Source of the DNA: Nocardia gamkensis NBRC 108242
GTDB taxonomy: Bacteria > Actinomycetota > Actinomycetes > Mycobacteriales > Mycobacteriaceae
DNA length: 64,000 nt
Assembly (NCBI RefSeq): GCF_001612985.1
Contig: NZ_BDBM01000002.1
Span: 124,001-188,000 of the forward strand
Direction: 5' to 3'
The position numbers were made by a program, and so were the translations under genes. A model generated the notes under the pieces. It worked only from the letters and a program-made list of their open reading frames with translations. It was not told the DNA's origin and did not search any database. This document shows, piece after piece, positions 1-7,776 of the stretch; the first letter of the stretch is position 1; every line of letters starts with the position of its first letter.

Positions 1-1
1 G

Positions 2-259
2 CTGACCGCGGTTGCCGCCGTGCGCGGCCTGGACATCGCCGCGCCGAGTTCCGCGGGCGTGCACATCGCTCTCGGCGGCGTCTTCGAGTTGTTCGGTTCG
101 CTGCTTGCCGAACTCGAGCCGTTGTGGCAGTCCGCGGACCCGGTGACTCGACAGCGGTGGGAGCGCGACCGGCCGCTGCTGGCCACCGCAGGACGGGTGC
201 GTGGGCAACGGCTCACCGCCGCGTGGCGGGCGATAGAACCGGACGACCAGTCGGAATAG
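2..259 (+). CDS. C-terminal end of a CDS, possibly acyl-CoA dehydrogenase
   Basis: This open frame enters from the left edge and stops at TAG 257-259. The frame is open from base 2, so the GTG at 20 need not be the start. The visible ~86 residues are helical and end in an Arg/Ala-rich segment (RVRGQRLTAAW) that recalls the last helix of acyl-CoA dehydrogenases, but no diagnostic motif lies in the fragment. A strong double hairpin follows 26 bases after the stop, which fits the end of a transcription unit. The family call is tentative. Confidence 0.4.
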   Translation: MTAVAAVRGLDIAAPSSAGVHIALGGVFELFGSLLAELEPLWQSADPVTRQRWERDRPLLATAGRVRGQRLTAAWRAIEPDDQSE

Positions 260-284
260 CGCTCGACCTCGCCTGAAATGGGGA

Positions 285-323
285 GCGGGCCTCGGCGAAG
301 GGGGGGAGTTAGCCGAGGCCCGC
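285..323 (+). terminator. Intrinsic-type hairpin
   Basis: A perfect 12-bp inverted repeat (GCGGGCCTCGGC at 285-296, its complement at 312-323) encloses a 15-nt loop just after the partial first CDS. It has no U-tract, as is common for actinobacterial terminators. Confidence 0.75.
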
Positions 324-328
324 GTAGG

Positions 329-353
329 GTCGGCCCGGGGGGGAGGGGCCGAC
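329..353 (+). terminator. Second tandem hairpin
   Basis: A perfect 8-bp inverted repeat (GTCGGCCC at 329-336 and GGGCCGAC at 346-353) with a 9-nt G-rich loop follows 5 nt after the first hairpin. The two probably act together as one double terminator. Confidence 0.6.
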
Positions 354-1080
354 GTGAACGATGCTACTCGATGATGTGCGATTGTGTGTGCGGGGGGACG
401 GCCGCGTTCCAAGTTTTTTCGGGTTGGCTCACCTTCCGGACGACCTCTGACGGCCCTTGCCGCGCGACCGGCCGACCCCCTCGCTCCGGACTGTTGTCCT
501 ATAGTTTGCCAAAAGCCTTGGCGAGCAACCTATTCCGAGTCATTTCGTGGTGGTGACCTGCTACGGCGCCGAGCGGCACAGAACATGCCGACCAGTCGCC
601 GCGCCACGAAATCGATGGAAATTCCGGCGTGTCGACAACGCCGGGTGTGGCGCCGCGCGGCGTGCATGACGCCCGAACTTGTCGTACCCCGATGCGAACA
701 TGTGTTCGTGTTCACCGAATCGATGGTTCCCGCCGAGCGCACCCGCTCGTCGCGATGGTTAGCGCTCGAACGTCCCTCGTTCGAGTACGGGTCTTCCTCG
801 ATTCGGGTAGTCCGCTACGCGCGCTCCGATGACGGGGCACACGGGACCATCGAACCGGTCGCATTCCGATCCGGTAACCCCGAGCACCGACTGGATCGGA
901 ATGCGGCCTTCTTCCGTGTCCGGGTAGTTCGCGGGGCCGCCCACCCGGAACAAATCGGATGAAATTGTCGGCGGGCGGGACAATACTGACTCGGGTATCG
1001 GCCGGTCACCCGATCCAGCGAGTCGTTGGGCGCCTGGCGTCGCACTGCATCACATCGAACTCATCAACCCCAGGAGAATC
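354..1080. other. Non-coding gap upstream of the ABC exporter
   Basis: No convincing gene is seen. The open frames here have no family resemblance and are Arg/Ser-rich, typical of chance frames. The stretch is visibly less GC-rich than its surroundings in places, for example around 490-560. It presumably holds the promoter of the exporter operon; a TATAGT-like hexamer lies near 500 and a dyad at 964-984. Confidence 0.5.
964..984. promoter_or_regulatory. Candidate operator dyad ATTGTC-N9-GACAAT
   Basis: A 6-bp perfect inverted repeat with a 9-nt spacer lies ~97 bases before the ABC ATPase start. The spacing suits a dimeric regulator such as a TetR or MarR protein. No regulator gene is adjacent in the window, so the role is inferred from position and symmetry only. 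Confidence 0.35.
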
Positions 1081-2082
1081 ATGCCCGACGCAATAGTCGC
1101 CGAGGGTCTGGTCAAACGATACGGCCAACTGGTGGCCCTCGACGGCCTCGACCTGAGCGTCCCGGAAGGGACCGTCACCGCACTGCTCGGACCCAACGGC
1201 GCAGGTAAGACCACCACCGTCCGGGTGTTCACCACCCTGCTGGTGCCGGATGCCGGACGCGCCACGGTCGCGGGAATCGATGTGCTGCGCGAGCCGCAGG
1301 CGCTGCGTTCCCGCATCGGGGCGTCGGGCCAATACGCCGCGGTCGACGAATACCTCACCGGTTTCGAGAATTTGGAAATGGTGGGACGTCTTTATCACAT
1401 GGGCGTACAGCGAAGTAAGGAACGAGCGCGCGAATTGCTCGAACGATTCCGGCTCACCGACGCCGCGGACCGGCCGGTCAAGGGCTACTCCGGCGGTATG
1501 CGCCGTCGTCTCGACCTGGCGGGCGCGCTGGTCGCGAATCCACCCGTCCTGTTTCTGGACGAGCCGACCACCGGGCTGGATCCCCGCGCCCGTCTGGATC
1601 TTTGGGACGTCATCGAGGAATTGGTCGCGGGCGGGACCACGTTGCTGCTCACCACGCAGTACATGGAAGAGGCGGATCGGCTCGCCGATTCGATCGCGGT
1701 GATCGACCACGGCAAGGTGATCGCGAAGGGCACCGCGGACGAACTCAAGACCATGGTCGGCGGCGACCGGATCGAGCTGACCGTCGACCGCGTCGACAAT
1801 CTCGCGACGGCCGAGACCGCGCTGAAAAGCCTGGCCGACGGCGAGATCCACCTCGAACCGGGGTTGCGCAGGATCACCGTCCCGGTCGCCGACGGATCGC
1901 AGGCCCTGGTGGAGGCGGTCGGGCGGCTGGCCGAGCACAACGTACAGATCCACGATGTCGGTCTGCGCCGTCCGTCCCTGGACGACGTCTTCCTCACCCT
2001 CACCGGCCACGAAGCGGAGACGAGCGCCGGCGGCGACGCGGCGAACGACAAGCTGGAAGCTACGGAAGGAACGATCCGATGA
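1081..2082 (+). CDS. ABC transporter ATP-binding protein, DrrA/CcmA-type drug or lipid exporter
   Basis: The 333-residue protein is the ATPase of a two-gene exporter. Walker A (GPNGAGKTTT, ~residues 39-48), the ABC signature (YSGGMRRRLDLA), Walker B with catalytic Glu (FLDEPTTGLDP) and the H-loop region are all present. A C-terminal tail of ~100 residues resembles the DrrA-type regulatory extension. AGGAGA lies 6 nt before the ATG. The stop overlaps the permease start in ATGA, so the two are translationally coupled. By family it energises export of a drug, peptide or lipid at the membrane. The substrate cannot be told. Confidence 0.93.
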   Translation: MPDAIVAEGLVKRYGQLVALDGLDLSVPEGTVTALLGPNGAGKTTTVRVFTTLLVPDAGRATVAGIDVLREPQALRSRIGASGQYAAVDEYLTGFENLEMVGRLYHMGVQRSKERARELLERFRLTDAADRPVKGYSGGMRRRLDLAGALVANPPVLFLDEPTTGLDPRARLDLWDVIEELVAGGTTLLLTTQYMEEADRLADSIAVIDHGKVIAKGTADELKTMVGGDRIELTVDRVDNLATAETALKSLADGEIHLEPGLRRITVPVADGSQALVEAVGRLAEHNVQIHDVGLRRPSLDDVFLTLTGHEAETSAGGDAANDKLEATEGTIR

Positions 2083-2927
2083 CCGCGACGGCCCCGGCCC
2101 TGACACGGCCCTCGCTGGGCGAGCGACTGTCCATCGTGGTCAGCGACAGCGTGACGATCGCGAAACGCAATGTCATCAAGATCAAGCGGGTACCCGACGT
2201 CCTGATCTTCTCCACACTCTCGCCGATCATGTTCGTGCTGCTGTTCGCCTACGTCTTCGGCGCGGCCATCGATGTGCCCGGTCTGTCCGGCGGGTACCGC
2301 GAGTTCCTCATCGCGGGCATCTTCGCGCAGACCGTGGTGTTCGGCGCGACCTTCACCGGTGCCGGACTGGCCGAGGACATGCAGAAGGGCATCATCGACC
2401 GATTCCGCTCGCTGCCGATGGCTTCGTCGGCGGTGCTGGTCGGCCGCACGATCAGCGATGTGGTGATCAACGTGGTCAGCCTGACGGTGATGTCGCTGAC
2501 CGGTCTGGTCGTCGGCTGGCGGATTCGCGGTTCGTTCCTGGACGCGGTGCTGGCCTACATCCTGCTGCTGCTGTTCGCCTACGCGGTGTCCTGGATCATG
2601 GCCGTAGTGGGCCTGTTGGTGCGGGCGCCGGAGGTGTTCAACAACGCCAGCTTCATGGTGATCTTCCCGCTCACGTTCATCGCCAACACGTTCGTCCCCA
2701 GCGACAAGTTGCCCACCGCCCTGCGGGTGATCGCGGAATGGAACCCGGTATCCGCGCTGACCCAGGCGACGCGCGACCTGTTCGGCAACACCAGCCCGCT
2801 CGCGCCGACGTCGGACTCCTGGCCGCTGCGGCACCCGGTGATCACCTCCCTGGTGTGGGTGGTGGTGATCATGGTGGTGTTCGTGCCGCTGGCTCTGCGT
2901 CAGTACAAGAAGACGGTCAGTCGCTGA
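2079..2927 (+). CDS. ABC-2 type permease, DrrB-like
   Basis: This 282-residue integral membrane protein pairs with the preceding ATPase. It shows about six hydrophobic segments, starting near residue 45 (LIFSTLSPIMFVLLFAYVFG), and the ABC-2 feature of a cytoplasmic N-terminus followed by a long first periplasmic loop. The phrase FPLTFIANTFVP near residue 200 is typical of the DrrB/daunorubicin-resistance permease family. The start is fixed by the 4-bp ATGA overlap with the ATPase. A hairpin at 2956-2990 probably ends the operon. Confidence 0.92.
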   Translation: MTATAPALTRPSLGERLSIVVSDSVTIAKRNVIKIKRVPDVLIFSTLSPIMFVLLFAYVFGAAIDVPGLSGGYREFLIAGIFAQTVVFGATFTGAGLAEDMQKGIIDRFRSLPMASSAVLVGRTISDVVINVVSLTVMSLTGLVVGWRIRGSFLDAVLAYILLLLFAYAVSWIMAVVGLLVRAPEVFNNASFMVIFPLTFIANTFVPSDKLPTALRVIAEWNPVSALTQATRDLFGNTSPLAPTSDSWPLRHPVITSLVWVVVIMVVFVPLALRQYKKTVSR

Positions 2928-2942
2928 CCGGCGATTCCCGAA

Positions 2943-3155
2943 TCAGCGATCGTGTTCCGCGCCGGCTTCCGCCAAGGGTGCCGGCGCGGAGCCGTTACGG
3001 GAGTACCCGATGCGCGGGGGAGCGGGGGCGGGCTCCGGCTGCTGTGGCCGCCGGCTACGGACCAGATAGGCCACGCCGCCCGCCAGCGCGACTGCCGCCG
3101 CGAGGAGGAGCCGGTTACGTGAACGCGAAGAGACATGCAAGCGCCCCGAGGTCAT
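2943..3155 (-). CDS. Small single-pass membrane protein, function unknown
   Basis: The 70-residue frame has a basic N-terminus (SSRSRNR), one hydrophobic helix (~residues 15-31, ending YLV), then Arg/Pro/Ala-rich sequence to the end. That is a normal layout for a small inner-membrane protein. A TAGAGT hexamer lies just upstream of the ATG, compatible with a leaderless or short-leader transcript. A terminator-like hairpin sits inside its last codons, which weakens the call. I do not recognise a family. Confidence 0.5.
   Translation of the reverse strand: MTSGRLHVSSRSRNRLLLAAAVALAGGVAYLVRSRRPQQPEPAPAPPRIGYSRNGSAPAPLAEAGAEHDR
2956..2990. terminator. Bidirectional hairpin after the ABC operon
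   Basis: A perfect 11-bp inverted repeat (TCCGCGCCGGC at 2956-2966, complement at 2980-2990) with a 13-nt loop follows the permease by 28 bases. It overlaps the 3' end of the small convergent gene. Confidence 0.65.
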
Positions 3156-3252
3156 TGCACCACTCTAGGCACAGCCCGCCGATTCGCGCAGGAGGCCCAG
3201 CTCACAGCACGGTCCGGCCCAGTTCCGCGGCTGGATCGCCAACCGTGGCACG

Positions 3253-3789
3253 ATGGGCGTCGTGACCTCACCGAATCAGACATCCGTGGCAACGCTGCAC
3301 ACGAATCACGGCGATATCAAGCTCGCGCTCTTCGGTAACCACGCGCCCAAGACGGTGCGCAATTTCCTAGGTCTCGCCGACGGTTCGGCGCCGTACACCA
3401 CCGCGAACGCCAGCGGGGGCAACACCGGCCCGTTCTATGACGGCGCTCTGTTCCATCGCGTGATGGCCGGATTCATGATCCAGGGTGGCGATCCCACCGG
3501 TACCGGTCGCGGCGGCCCGGGTTACGAGTTCGGCGACGAGTTCCACCCGGAGCTGCGGTTCGACCGGGGCTACTTGCTGGCGATGGCCAACGCGGGGCCG
3601 AGCACCAACGGCTCGCAGTTCTTCATCACCGTTGGCCCGCAGCCGCATCTCAACCGCAAGCACACGATCTTCGGTGAAGTGGTGGATCCGGATTCCCGGA
3701 AGGTCGTCGACTCGATCGCGACCACCGGGACCGATCGCAACGACCGGCCGCTGGAACCCGTCGTCATCACCAAGATCACGATCGAATGA
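3253..3789 (+). CDS. ppiA: Peptidyl-prolyl cis-trans isomerase, cyclophilin type
   Basis: The 178-residue protein matches PpiA of mycobacteria along its length. It has the cyclophilin core FHRVMAGFMIQGGDPTGTG, with the catalytic Arg in FHRV, plus GSQFFITVG and the LNRKHTIFGEV segment. It catalyses cis-trans isomerisation of Xaa-Pro bonds, probably in the cytoplasm since no signal peptide is seen. The start could instead be GTG at 3262, which removes three residues and would give a leaderless layout with CACGAT 7 nt upstream. It lies two genes before crgA, as in Mycobacterium. Confidence 0.95.
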   Translation: MGVVTSPNQTSVATLHTNHGDIKLALFGNHAPKTVRNFLGLADGSAPYTTANASGGNTGPFYDGALFHRVMAGFMIQGGDPTGTGRGGPGYEFGDEFHPELRFDRGYLLAMANAGPSTNGSQFFITVGPQPHLNRKHTIFGEVVDPDSRKVVDSIATTGTDRNDRPLEPVVITKITIE

Positions 3790-3793
3790 GACT

Positions 3794-4666
3794 ATGAATC
3801 CCCAGCCGCCCGCACCCACGTGCGTCCGCCATCCGAATCGCCCGACCGGCCTGGCCTGCACGCGGTGCGGGCGGCCGTCCTGTGCGGAATGCCTGCGTCC
3901 CGCAGCCGTCGGCCAACACTGTGTCGACTGTCTGCGCACGGATCAGCGCGGCGTCGCTCCGGTGCGGACGGTTTCGGGCGCGGCAGCGGCCCGCAGGTCC
4001 GCACCTTATGTGACCTATGCGTTGATCGCGATCAACGTGGTGATCTACGCGATCACCGCGGCCCAGTCGAAGAACCTGATGGACAACCAGCTGGGCTCCG
4101 CGCTGTTCGTGGACTGGGTGCTGTGGGCACCGGCCGTCGCGGACGGCGAATGGTGGCGGGTGCTCGGTTCCGGGTTCCTGCACTACGGCCCGATCCACCT
4201 GGCACTCAACATGTTCGCCCTGTACGTGGTGGGCCGCGATGCCGAGCTGGTGCTGGGACGATTGCGCTATCTCGCGGTGTACTCGGTTTCGCTGCTCGGC
4301 GGGTCCGCCGGGGTCATGCTGTTCTCGCAGAACAGCATGACGGCGGGCGCGTCCGGCGCGGTGTACGGCTTGTTCGGTGCGATCACGATCATCCTGCTCC
4401 GGTTGCGCCAGAACCCGAATCAGATGCTCATCATCATCGGCATCAACGTCTTCATCAGTTTGTCGCTGCCCGGCATCTCACTCTGGGGCCATCTCGGCGG
4501 TCTGGCCGCGGGTACGCTCGCGACCCTCGGCATCCTGTTCCTGCCCGCGTGGCTGCGCGTGAAAACTCCGCAAGCGGCACGGGTGGTCGGTTGGGCAGCG
4601 GTGGCGCTCGTCGCCGTCGCGGCGCTGGCAACGGTAGTAGTGAGCGCGATCACTTCCGCTGCGTGA
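3794..4666 (+). CDS. Rhomboid family intramembrane serine protease with N-terminal zinc finger
   Basis: The 290-residue protein starts 4 bases after ppiA, so co-transcription is likely. Residues ~9-45 hold Cys/His pairs (CVRH, CTRCGRPSCAECL, CVDC) like a B-box zinc finger. Six or seven membrane segments follow. The catalytic dyad is visible: Ser187 in GASGAVYG and His233 in WGHLGG. The conserved HLALNM segment in the second helix region is also present. By family it cuts substrates within the membrane; the substrate is unknown. Confidence 0.92.
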   Translation: MNPQPPAPTCVRHPNRPTGLACTRCGRPSCAECLRPAAVGQHCVDCLRTDQRGVAPVRTVSGAAAARRSAPYVTYALIAINVVIYAITAAQSKNLMDNQLGSALFVDWVLWAPAVADGEWWRVLGSGFLHYGPIHLALNMFALYVVGRDAELVLGRLRYLAVYSVSLLGGSAGVMLFSQNSMTAGASGAVYGLFGAITIILLRLRQNPNQMLIIIGINVFISLSLPGISLWGHLGGLAAGTLATLGILFLPAWLRVKTPQAARVVGWAAVALVAVAALATVVVSAITSAA

Positions 4667-4677
4667 CACGCGGATTC

Positions 4678-4691
4678 GCTTCACGTGAAAC
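4678..4691. promoter_or_regulatory. Near-consensus parS site (ParB binding)
   Basis: The sequence GCTTCACGTGAAAC differs at one base from the 14-bp actinobacterial parS consensus GTTTCACGTGAAAC. It sits in the short gap between two convergent genes, a usual place for parS. I found no second match by eye in the window. ParB would bind here to organise and segregate the origin region. Confidence 0.75.
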
Positions 4692-4719
4692 ATTCGCGTC
4701 CGCGTGGGACGAATGCACG

Positions 4720-5205
4720 TCAGCGAGTCTTGTCCTCGGTGAGCCGCAGTGCTCCTACCAGGTCTTGGTAGACGAGTTCAGGGTTGGCGCCCAGATCCCA
4801 GCGGCCGAAGATCAGGAGCCGCTCGGTGCCGTCGTGCTGGACGTCGAGTTCCAACATCGGCATCTTGCGCCCGAGGCGTCGGTAACTCACCACACGGGCG
4901 CGAATGATCTGCTCAGGGGCGTATTCGTCCGCCCCCGTCAGCGTGCGGACAACCATGCGCGGGTGCGCGCCGGTTGTCACCGACAGCCGCGGGCGTTGCC
5001 GGAACCCGAGCCCGGCAAGGGCGAGCAGTCCGACGGCGGCGAGTCCTACGAGCAGGCGGCTGGCCGCTTCGGAGGTGACCACCGCGGCGACGGCCAGCGC
5101 GACGCCGCCTACGGTGACCGCGACGAGCGCGGGTGTCGGCGTGGTCCAGGCCAGGCGCGGCTCTTCGCGGTCCCGCGGGCCGGGGACCGGGAGCTCCGGA
5201 CTCAC
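4720..5205 (-). CDS. PH-domain membrane protein (Rv0010c-like position)
   Basis: The 161-residue protein has two hydrophobic segments (~residues 28-45 and 53-70) followed by a C-terminal bacterial PH-like domain containing DEYAPEQIIRARVVSYRRLG. GTG at 5205 is chosen because GGGGAG lies 4 nt upstream; the upstream TTG at 5217 has no such site. It lies between the rhomboid gene and crgA, the same slot as Rv0010c in Mycobacterium tuberculosis. The function is not established. Confidence 0.82.
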   Translation of the reverse strand: MSPELPVPGPRDREEPRLAWTTPTPALVAVTVGGVALAVAAVVTSEAASRLLVGLAAVGLLALAGLGFRQRPRLSVTTGAHPRMVVRTLTGADEYAPEQIIRARVVSYRRLGRKMPMLELDVQHDGTERLLIFGRWDLGANPELVYQDLVGALRLTEDKTR

Positions 5206-5229
5206 AGCACTCCCCAATCGCTCCTCGAG

Positions 5230-5250
5230 TTGTCCACAGGCTCATCCACA
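5230..5250. promoter_or_regulatory. Pair of DnaA-box-like sequences
   Basis: TTGTCCACA (5230-5238) equals the actinobacterial DnaA-box consensus. TCATCCACA (5242-5250) is a weaker copy in the same direction, 12 bp downstream. They lie in the gap behind crgA. They may titrate DnaA or regulate the PH-domain gene start region; two boxes alone do not make an origin. Confidence 0.5.
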
Positions 5251-5294
5251 GGTGTGCATGAATGACACGTCTGTAATCCGGGTCGGTGTTGTGC

Positions 5295-5558
5295 TCAGCG
5301 CCAGCGCATCGTCATGATCAGCCCGACCACCATCAGGCCGAAGCCGATCAGGAAGTTCCAGGCGTTGAGGTCGTTCATCCAGCTGATCTGCTCGGCCGCC
5401 AGGTAGTAGACGAGCAACCACACCAGCCCGGCGAGCATGAACCCGAGCATGATGGCGACATACCAGACCGGAGACGGCCCCGCCTTCACCTTCACCGGCG
5501 TCCGGCTGGCGGGGTTGATCGTATAGTCGGTCTTCTTACGGACCTTCGACTTGGGCAT
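5295..5558 (-). CDS. crgA: Cell division protein CrgA
   Basis: The 87-residue protein begins MPKSKVRKK and ends TMRWR, both hallmarks of CrgA, and has two membrane helices (~residues 31-52 and 66-84). In actinobacteria CrgA sits at the septum, interacts with FtsZ and division PBPs, and coordinates division with wall growth. The ATG follows a GAGGAC-type ribosome site. It is divergent from the amidotransferase gene at 5655 and shares the 96-bp gap with it. Confidence 0.95.
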   Translation of the reverse strand: MPKSKVRKKTDYTINPASRTPVKVKAGPSPVWYVAIMLGFMLAGLVWLLVYYLAAEQISWMNDLNAWNFLIGFGLMVVGLIMTMRWR

Positions 5559-5641
5559 GACGTCCTCGTATTCGGCTGCAGGTCGTGGTCTCTAGGCTAT
5601 CCCAACAGGTAATGGATGCGACGCGGTGCCGGGCGGGGACG

Positions 5642-5647
5642 TAATCT
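5642..5647 (+). promoter_or_regulatory. -10 element TAATCT, leaderless layout
   Basis: TAATCT lies 7 nt before the ATG at 5655, and no ribosome-binding site is seen between them. This is the usual layout of leaderless actinobacterial transcripts, so transcription probably starts at or next to the start codon. Confidence 0.5.
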
Positions 5648-5654
5648 CGATGTC

Positions 5655-6299
5655 ATGCGTGTTCTGGTCGTCGACAATTACGACAGCTTCGTCTTCAACC
5701 TGGTGCAGTACCTCGGGCAACTCGGTGTCGACGCTGTCGTCTGGCGCAACGACGACCCGAATCTGGCCGACGTCGGCGCGGTCGTAGGCGATTTCGACGG
5801 CATTTTGATCAGTCCCGGCCCCGGCACCCCCGACCGGGCGGGCGCGAGCATTCCGTTGGTGCGTGCCTGCGCGGAGCAGAGTGTTCCGCTGCTCGGCGTG
5901 TGCCTCGGCCACCAGGCGTTCGGCGAGGCGTTCGGCGCCACAGTCACCAGGGCCCCGGAGCTGCTGCACGGGAAGACGAGCGAGGTCTTCCACATCGGCG
6001 CGGGTGTGCTGGCCGGTCTACCCGACCCGTTCACCGCCACGCGATACCACTCGCTCACCGTCGTCGAAGACACTCTGCCCGAGGAGATCGAGGTGCTCGG
6101 ACGCACCGAGAGCGGAATCGTGATGGCCATGCGTCATCGCACCTTGCCCATCCACGGCGTGCAGTTCCACCCGGAATCGGTGCTCACCCAGGGTGGGCAC
6201 CGGATGCTGGCCAACTGGCTCGGCGTGTGCGGGGAGCGCCCCGCCGAGGGTTTGGTGCAGGCGCTGGAGGCGGAGGTCGCCGCACTGGTGCTGCAGTGA
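5655..6299 (+). CDS. trpG: Glutamine amidotransferase, anthranilate / aminodeoxychorismate synthase component II
   Basis: The 214-residue class I amidotransferase carries VVDNYDSFVFNL at the N-terminus, the oxyanion segment SPGPGTP, the nucleophile Cys in GVCLGHQA (~residue 81) and the His-Glu pair in FHPES. It releases ammonia from glutamine for a chorismate-using partner. The ortholog at this position in mycobacteria is annotated trpG. It could serve folate (PabA), tryptophan or both; no component I gene is nearby. Confidence 0.9.
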   Translation: MRVLVVDNYDSFVFNLVQYLGQLGVDAVVWRNDDPNLADVGAVVGDFDGILISPGPGTPDRAGASIPLVRACAEQSVPLLGVCLGHQAFGEAFGATVTRAPELLHGKTSEVFHIGAGVLAGLPDPFTATRYHSLTVVEDTLPEEIEVLGRTESGIVMAMRHRTLPIHGVQFHPESVLTQGGHRMLANWLGVCGERPAEGLVQALEAEVAALVLQ

Positions 6300-6976
6300 C
6301 CCGTCCGCATGTGCTGCTGTCGGTCGCGGCGAGCATCGACGGGTACATCGACGACGCGAGCCCGCAGCGGCTGCGCTTGTCCGACGCGGCGGACTTCGAC
6401 CGGGTGGACCAGGTCCGCGCGGACTCCGACGCCATCCTGGTCGGCGCGCAGACACTGCGCAGCGACAACCCGCGGTTGCTGGTCGACAGCGCCGAACGCA
6501 GGGCCGCGCGCGTCGCGGCGGGCAAACCGGAATTCCCGCTGAAGGTGACCGTATCGGCGAGCGGCGACTTGGCTCCGGAGCTGCGGTTCTGGCACTACGG
6601 CGGCGACAAGCTCGTGTACTGCACCGCGGCGGCCGCGCCGGAACTCACCGCCCGCCTGGCCGGATTGGCCGAGGTCGTGGATCTCGGGACCGAGCTCGAT
6701 TTCGGTGCACTGCTGGACGATCTGGGCCGACGGGGTGTCGACCGGCTCATGGTGGAGGGCGGCACCCGCATCCACACCGCGTTCCTCGCCGCCGATCTGG
6801 CCGATGAACTGCATCTGGCGATCGCCCCGATCCTGGTGGGAGACACCGCCGCGCCGCGCTTTCTCGACCCGGCCGACTTTCCCGGCGCGCCGCATCGCCG
6901 GATGCGCCTTACCGGCGTGACGCAAGTCGGGGATGTCGCGGTGTTGCGTTACCTACCGAAGGCCGAGCCTGCCTGA
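6296..6976 (+). CDS. RibD C-terminal / dihydrofolate-reductase-fold reductase
   Basis: GTG at 6296 overlaps the amidotransferase stop (GTGA), which decides the start and implies coupling. The 226-residue protein has the RibD_C fold pattern: VAASIDGYID near the N-terminus, DAILVGAQTLRSDNPRLL and VEGGTRIHTAFL. Such enzymes reduce pyrimidine-type riboflavin intermediates with NADPH, but many stand-alone members have unknown substrates. Coupling to a pabA/trpG-type gene hints at folate- or pterin-like chemistry; this is inference. Confidence 0.85.
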   Translation: MTRPHVLLSVAASIDGYIDDASPQRLRLSDAADFDRVDQVRADSDAILVGAQTLRSDNPRLLVDSAERRAARVAAGKPEFPLKVTVSASGDLAPELRFWHYGGDKLVYCTAAAAPELTARLAGLAEVVDLGTELDFGALLDDLGRRGVDRLMVEGGTRIHTAFLAADLADELHLAIAPILVGDTAAPRFLDPADFPGAPHRRMRLTGVTQVGDVAVLRYLPKAEPA

Positions 6977-7064
6977 CACCGGTGCGATCCCTCGGCGTCG
7001 AGCGCACGCGGAACAGCTCGGCGCAGCCCTGGCGTGACGCCGCGAGCCGTCGAGGACGAGCGAA

Positions 7065-7091
7065 CCGCGGACGGCCATCGGCCGTCCGCGG
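7065..7091. terminator. Bidirectional hairpin between convergent genes
   Basis: A perfect 12-bp inverted repeat (CCGCGGACGGCC at 7065-7076, complement at 7080-7091) with a 3-nt loop separates the reductase gene (+) from the CBS gene (-). Confidence 0.8.
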
Positions 7092-7124
7092 CCCGAACTC
7101 ACCTGGCACCTCGCCCCGGCTGCC

Positions 7125-7149
7125 GGCACCGGCCCGATGAGCCGGTGCC
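7125..7149. terminator. Second hairpin between convergent genes
   Basis: A perfect 9-bp inverted repeat (GGCACCGGC at 7125-7133 and GCCGGTGCC at 7141-7149) with a 7-nt loop lies on the CBS side and may end the minus-strand transcript. Confidence 0.6.
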
Positions 7150-7250
7150 CTCATGAGTCGCCGAGCGGGAGCGTGGCCGAAAGAAGCCGAAGTACGTTAT
7201 GCGGACGCGGAAGGCGTTGTCGGGTACGTTCCTCCGCGCCGGTCCGAAAC

Positions 7251-7670
7251 CTAGGGACGCCCGTAGACGGCGGTGACGAACTCGCCGAGCTGGTTGTCGT
7301 CCAGATGCCGGGCCAGGTCGGCCTCGCTGATCATGCCGACCAACCGCTTGTCCTCGATGACCGGCATGCGCTTGACCCGGTTGCTTTCCATCTCGTCGAG
7401 GACTTCCTCGATGTCGGCGTTGGCGTCGACCCACCGGGGCGTCGATTCACACAGTTCATCCACCCGGCAATCCGACGGGGTCTTGCCCTGGGCGATGCAC
7501 TTCACCACGATGTCGCGGTCGGTGACGATGCCGCACATCCGCTCGTTCTGGTCGGAGACGATCAGGGACCCGACGTTGAGTTCGGCCATGGTTCGTGCGG
7601 CCTGCTCGATCGTCGTGTCCTTCGAAATCCACTGGACGCCGGGTTTCATGATGTCCCTGGCAGTGGTCAT
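7251..7670 (-). CDS. CBS-domain pair protein, Hrp1-like
   Basis: The 139-residue protein is two CBS domains and nothing else. The first starts MTTARDIM and contains GIVTDRDIVVK; the second contains VDANADIEEVLDEM and LVGMISEADLARHL. The wording and length match hypoxic response protein 1 of mycobacteria. CBS pairs bind adenosyl ligands and sense energy state. A good ribosome site (GAGGAGGT) precedes the ATG. It points away from pknB but on the same strand, 106 bases downstream of it. Confidence 0.9.
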   Translation of the reverse strand: MTTARDIMKPGVQWISKDTTIEQAARTMAELNVGSLIVSDQNERMCGIVTDRDIVVKCIAQGKTPSDCRVDELCESTPRWVDANADIEEVLDEMESNRVKRMPVIEDKRLVGMISEADLARHLDDNQLGEFVTAVYGRP

Positions 7671-7776
7671 GAGCTACCTCCTCGTGCTCAGCTGCGCTGA
7701 TTGGGATGAAGCAGCATCATTCTCCCGCAATTCACACCGGTTGGTCTCGTTTTCTGGATACCGGCGGCGGCGCCGA

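Noticed and set aside
384..962. 192-residue frame in the first gap
   Set aside because: No ribosome site, Arg/Ser-rich composition and no resemblance to any family.
5220..5294. A full origin of replication
   Set aside because: Only two DnaA-like boxes and no AT-rich unwinding element are present, so this is not oriC itself.
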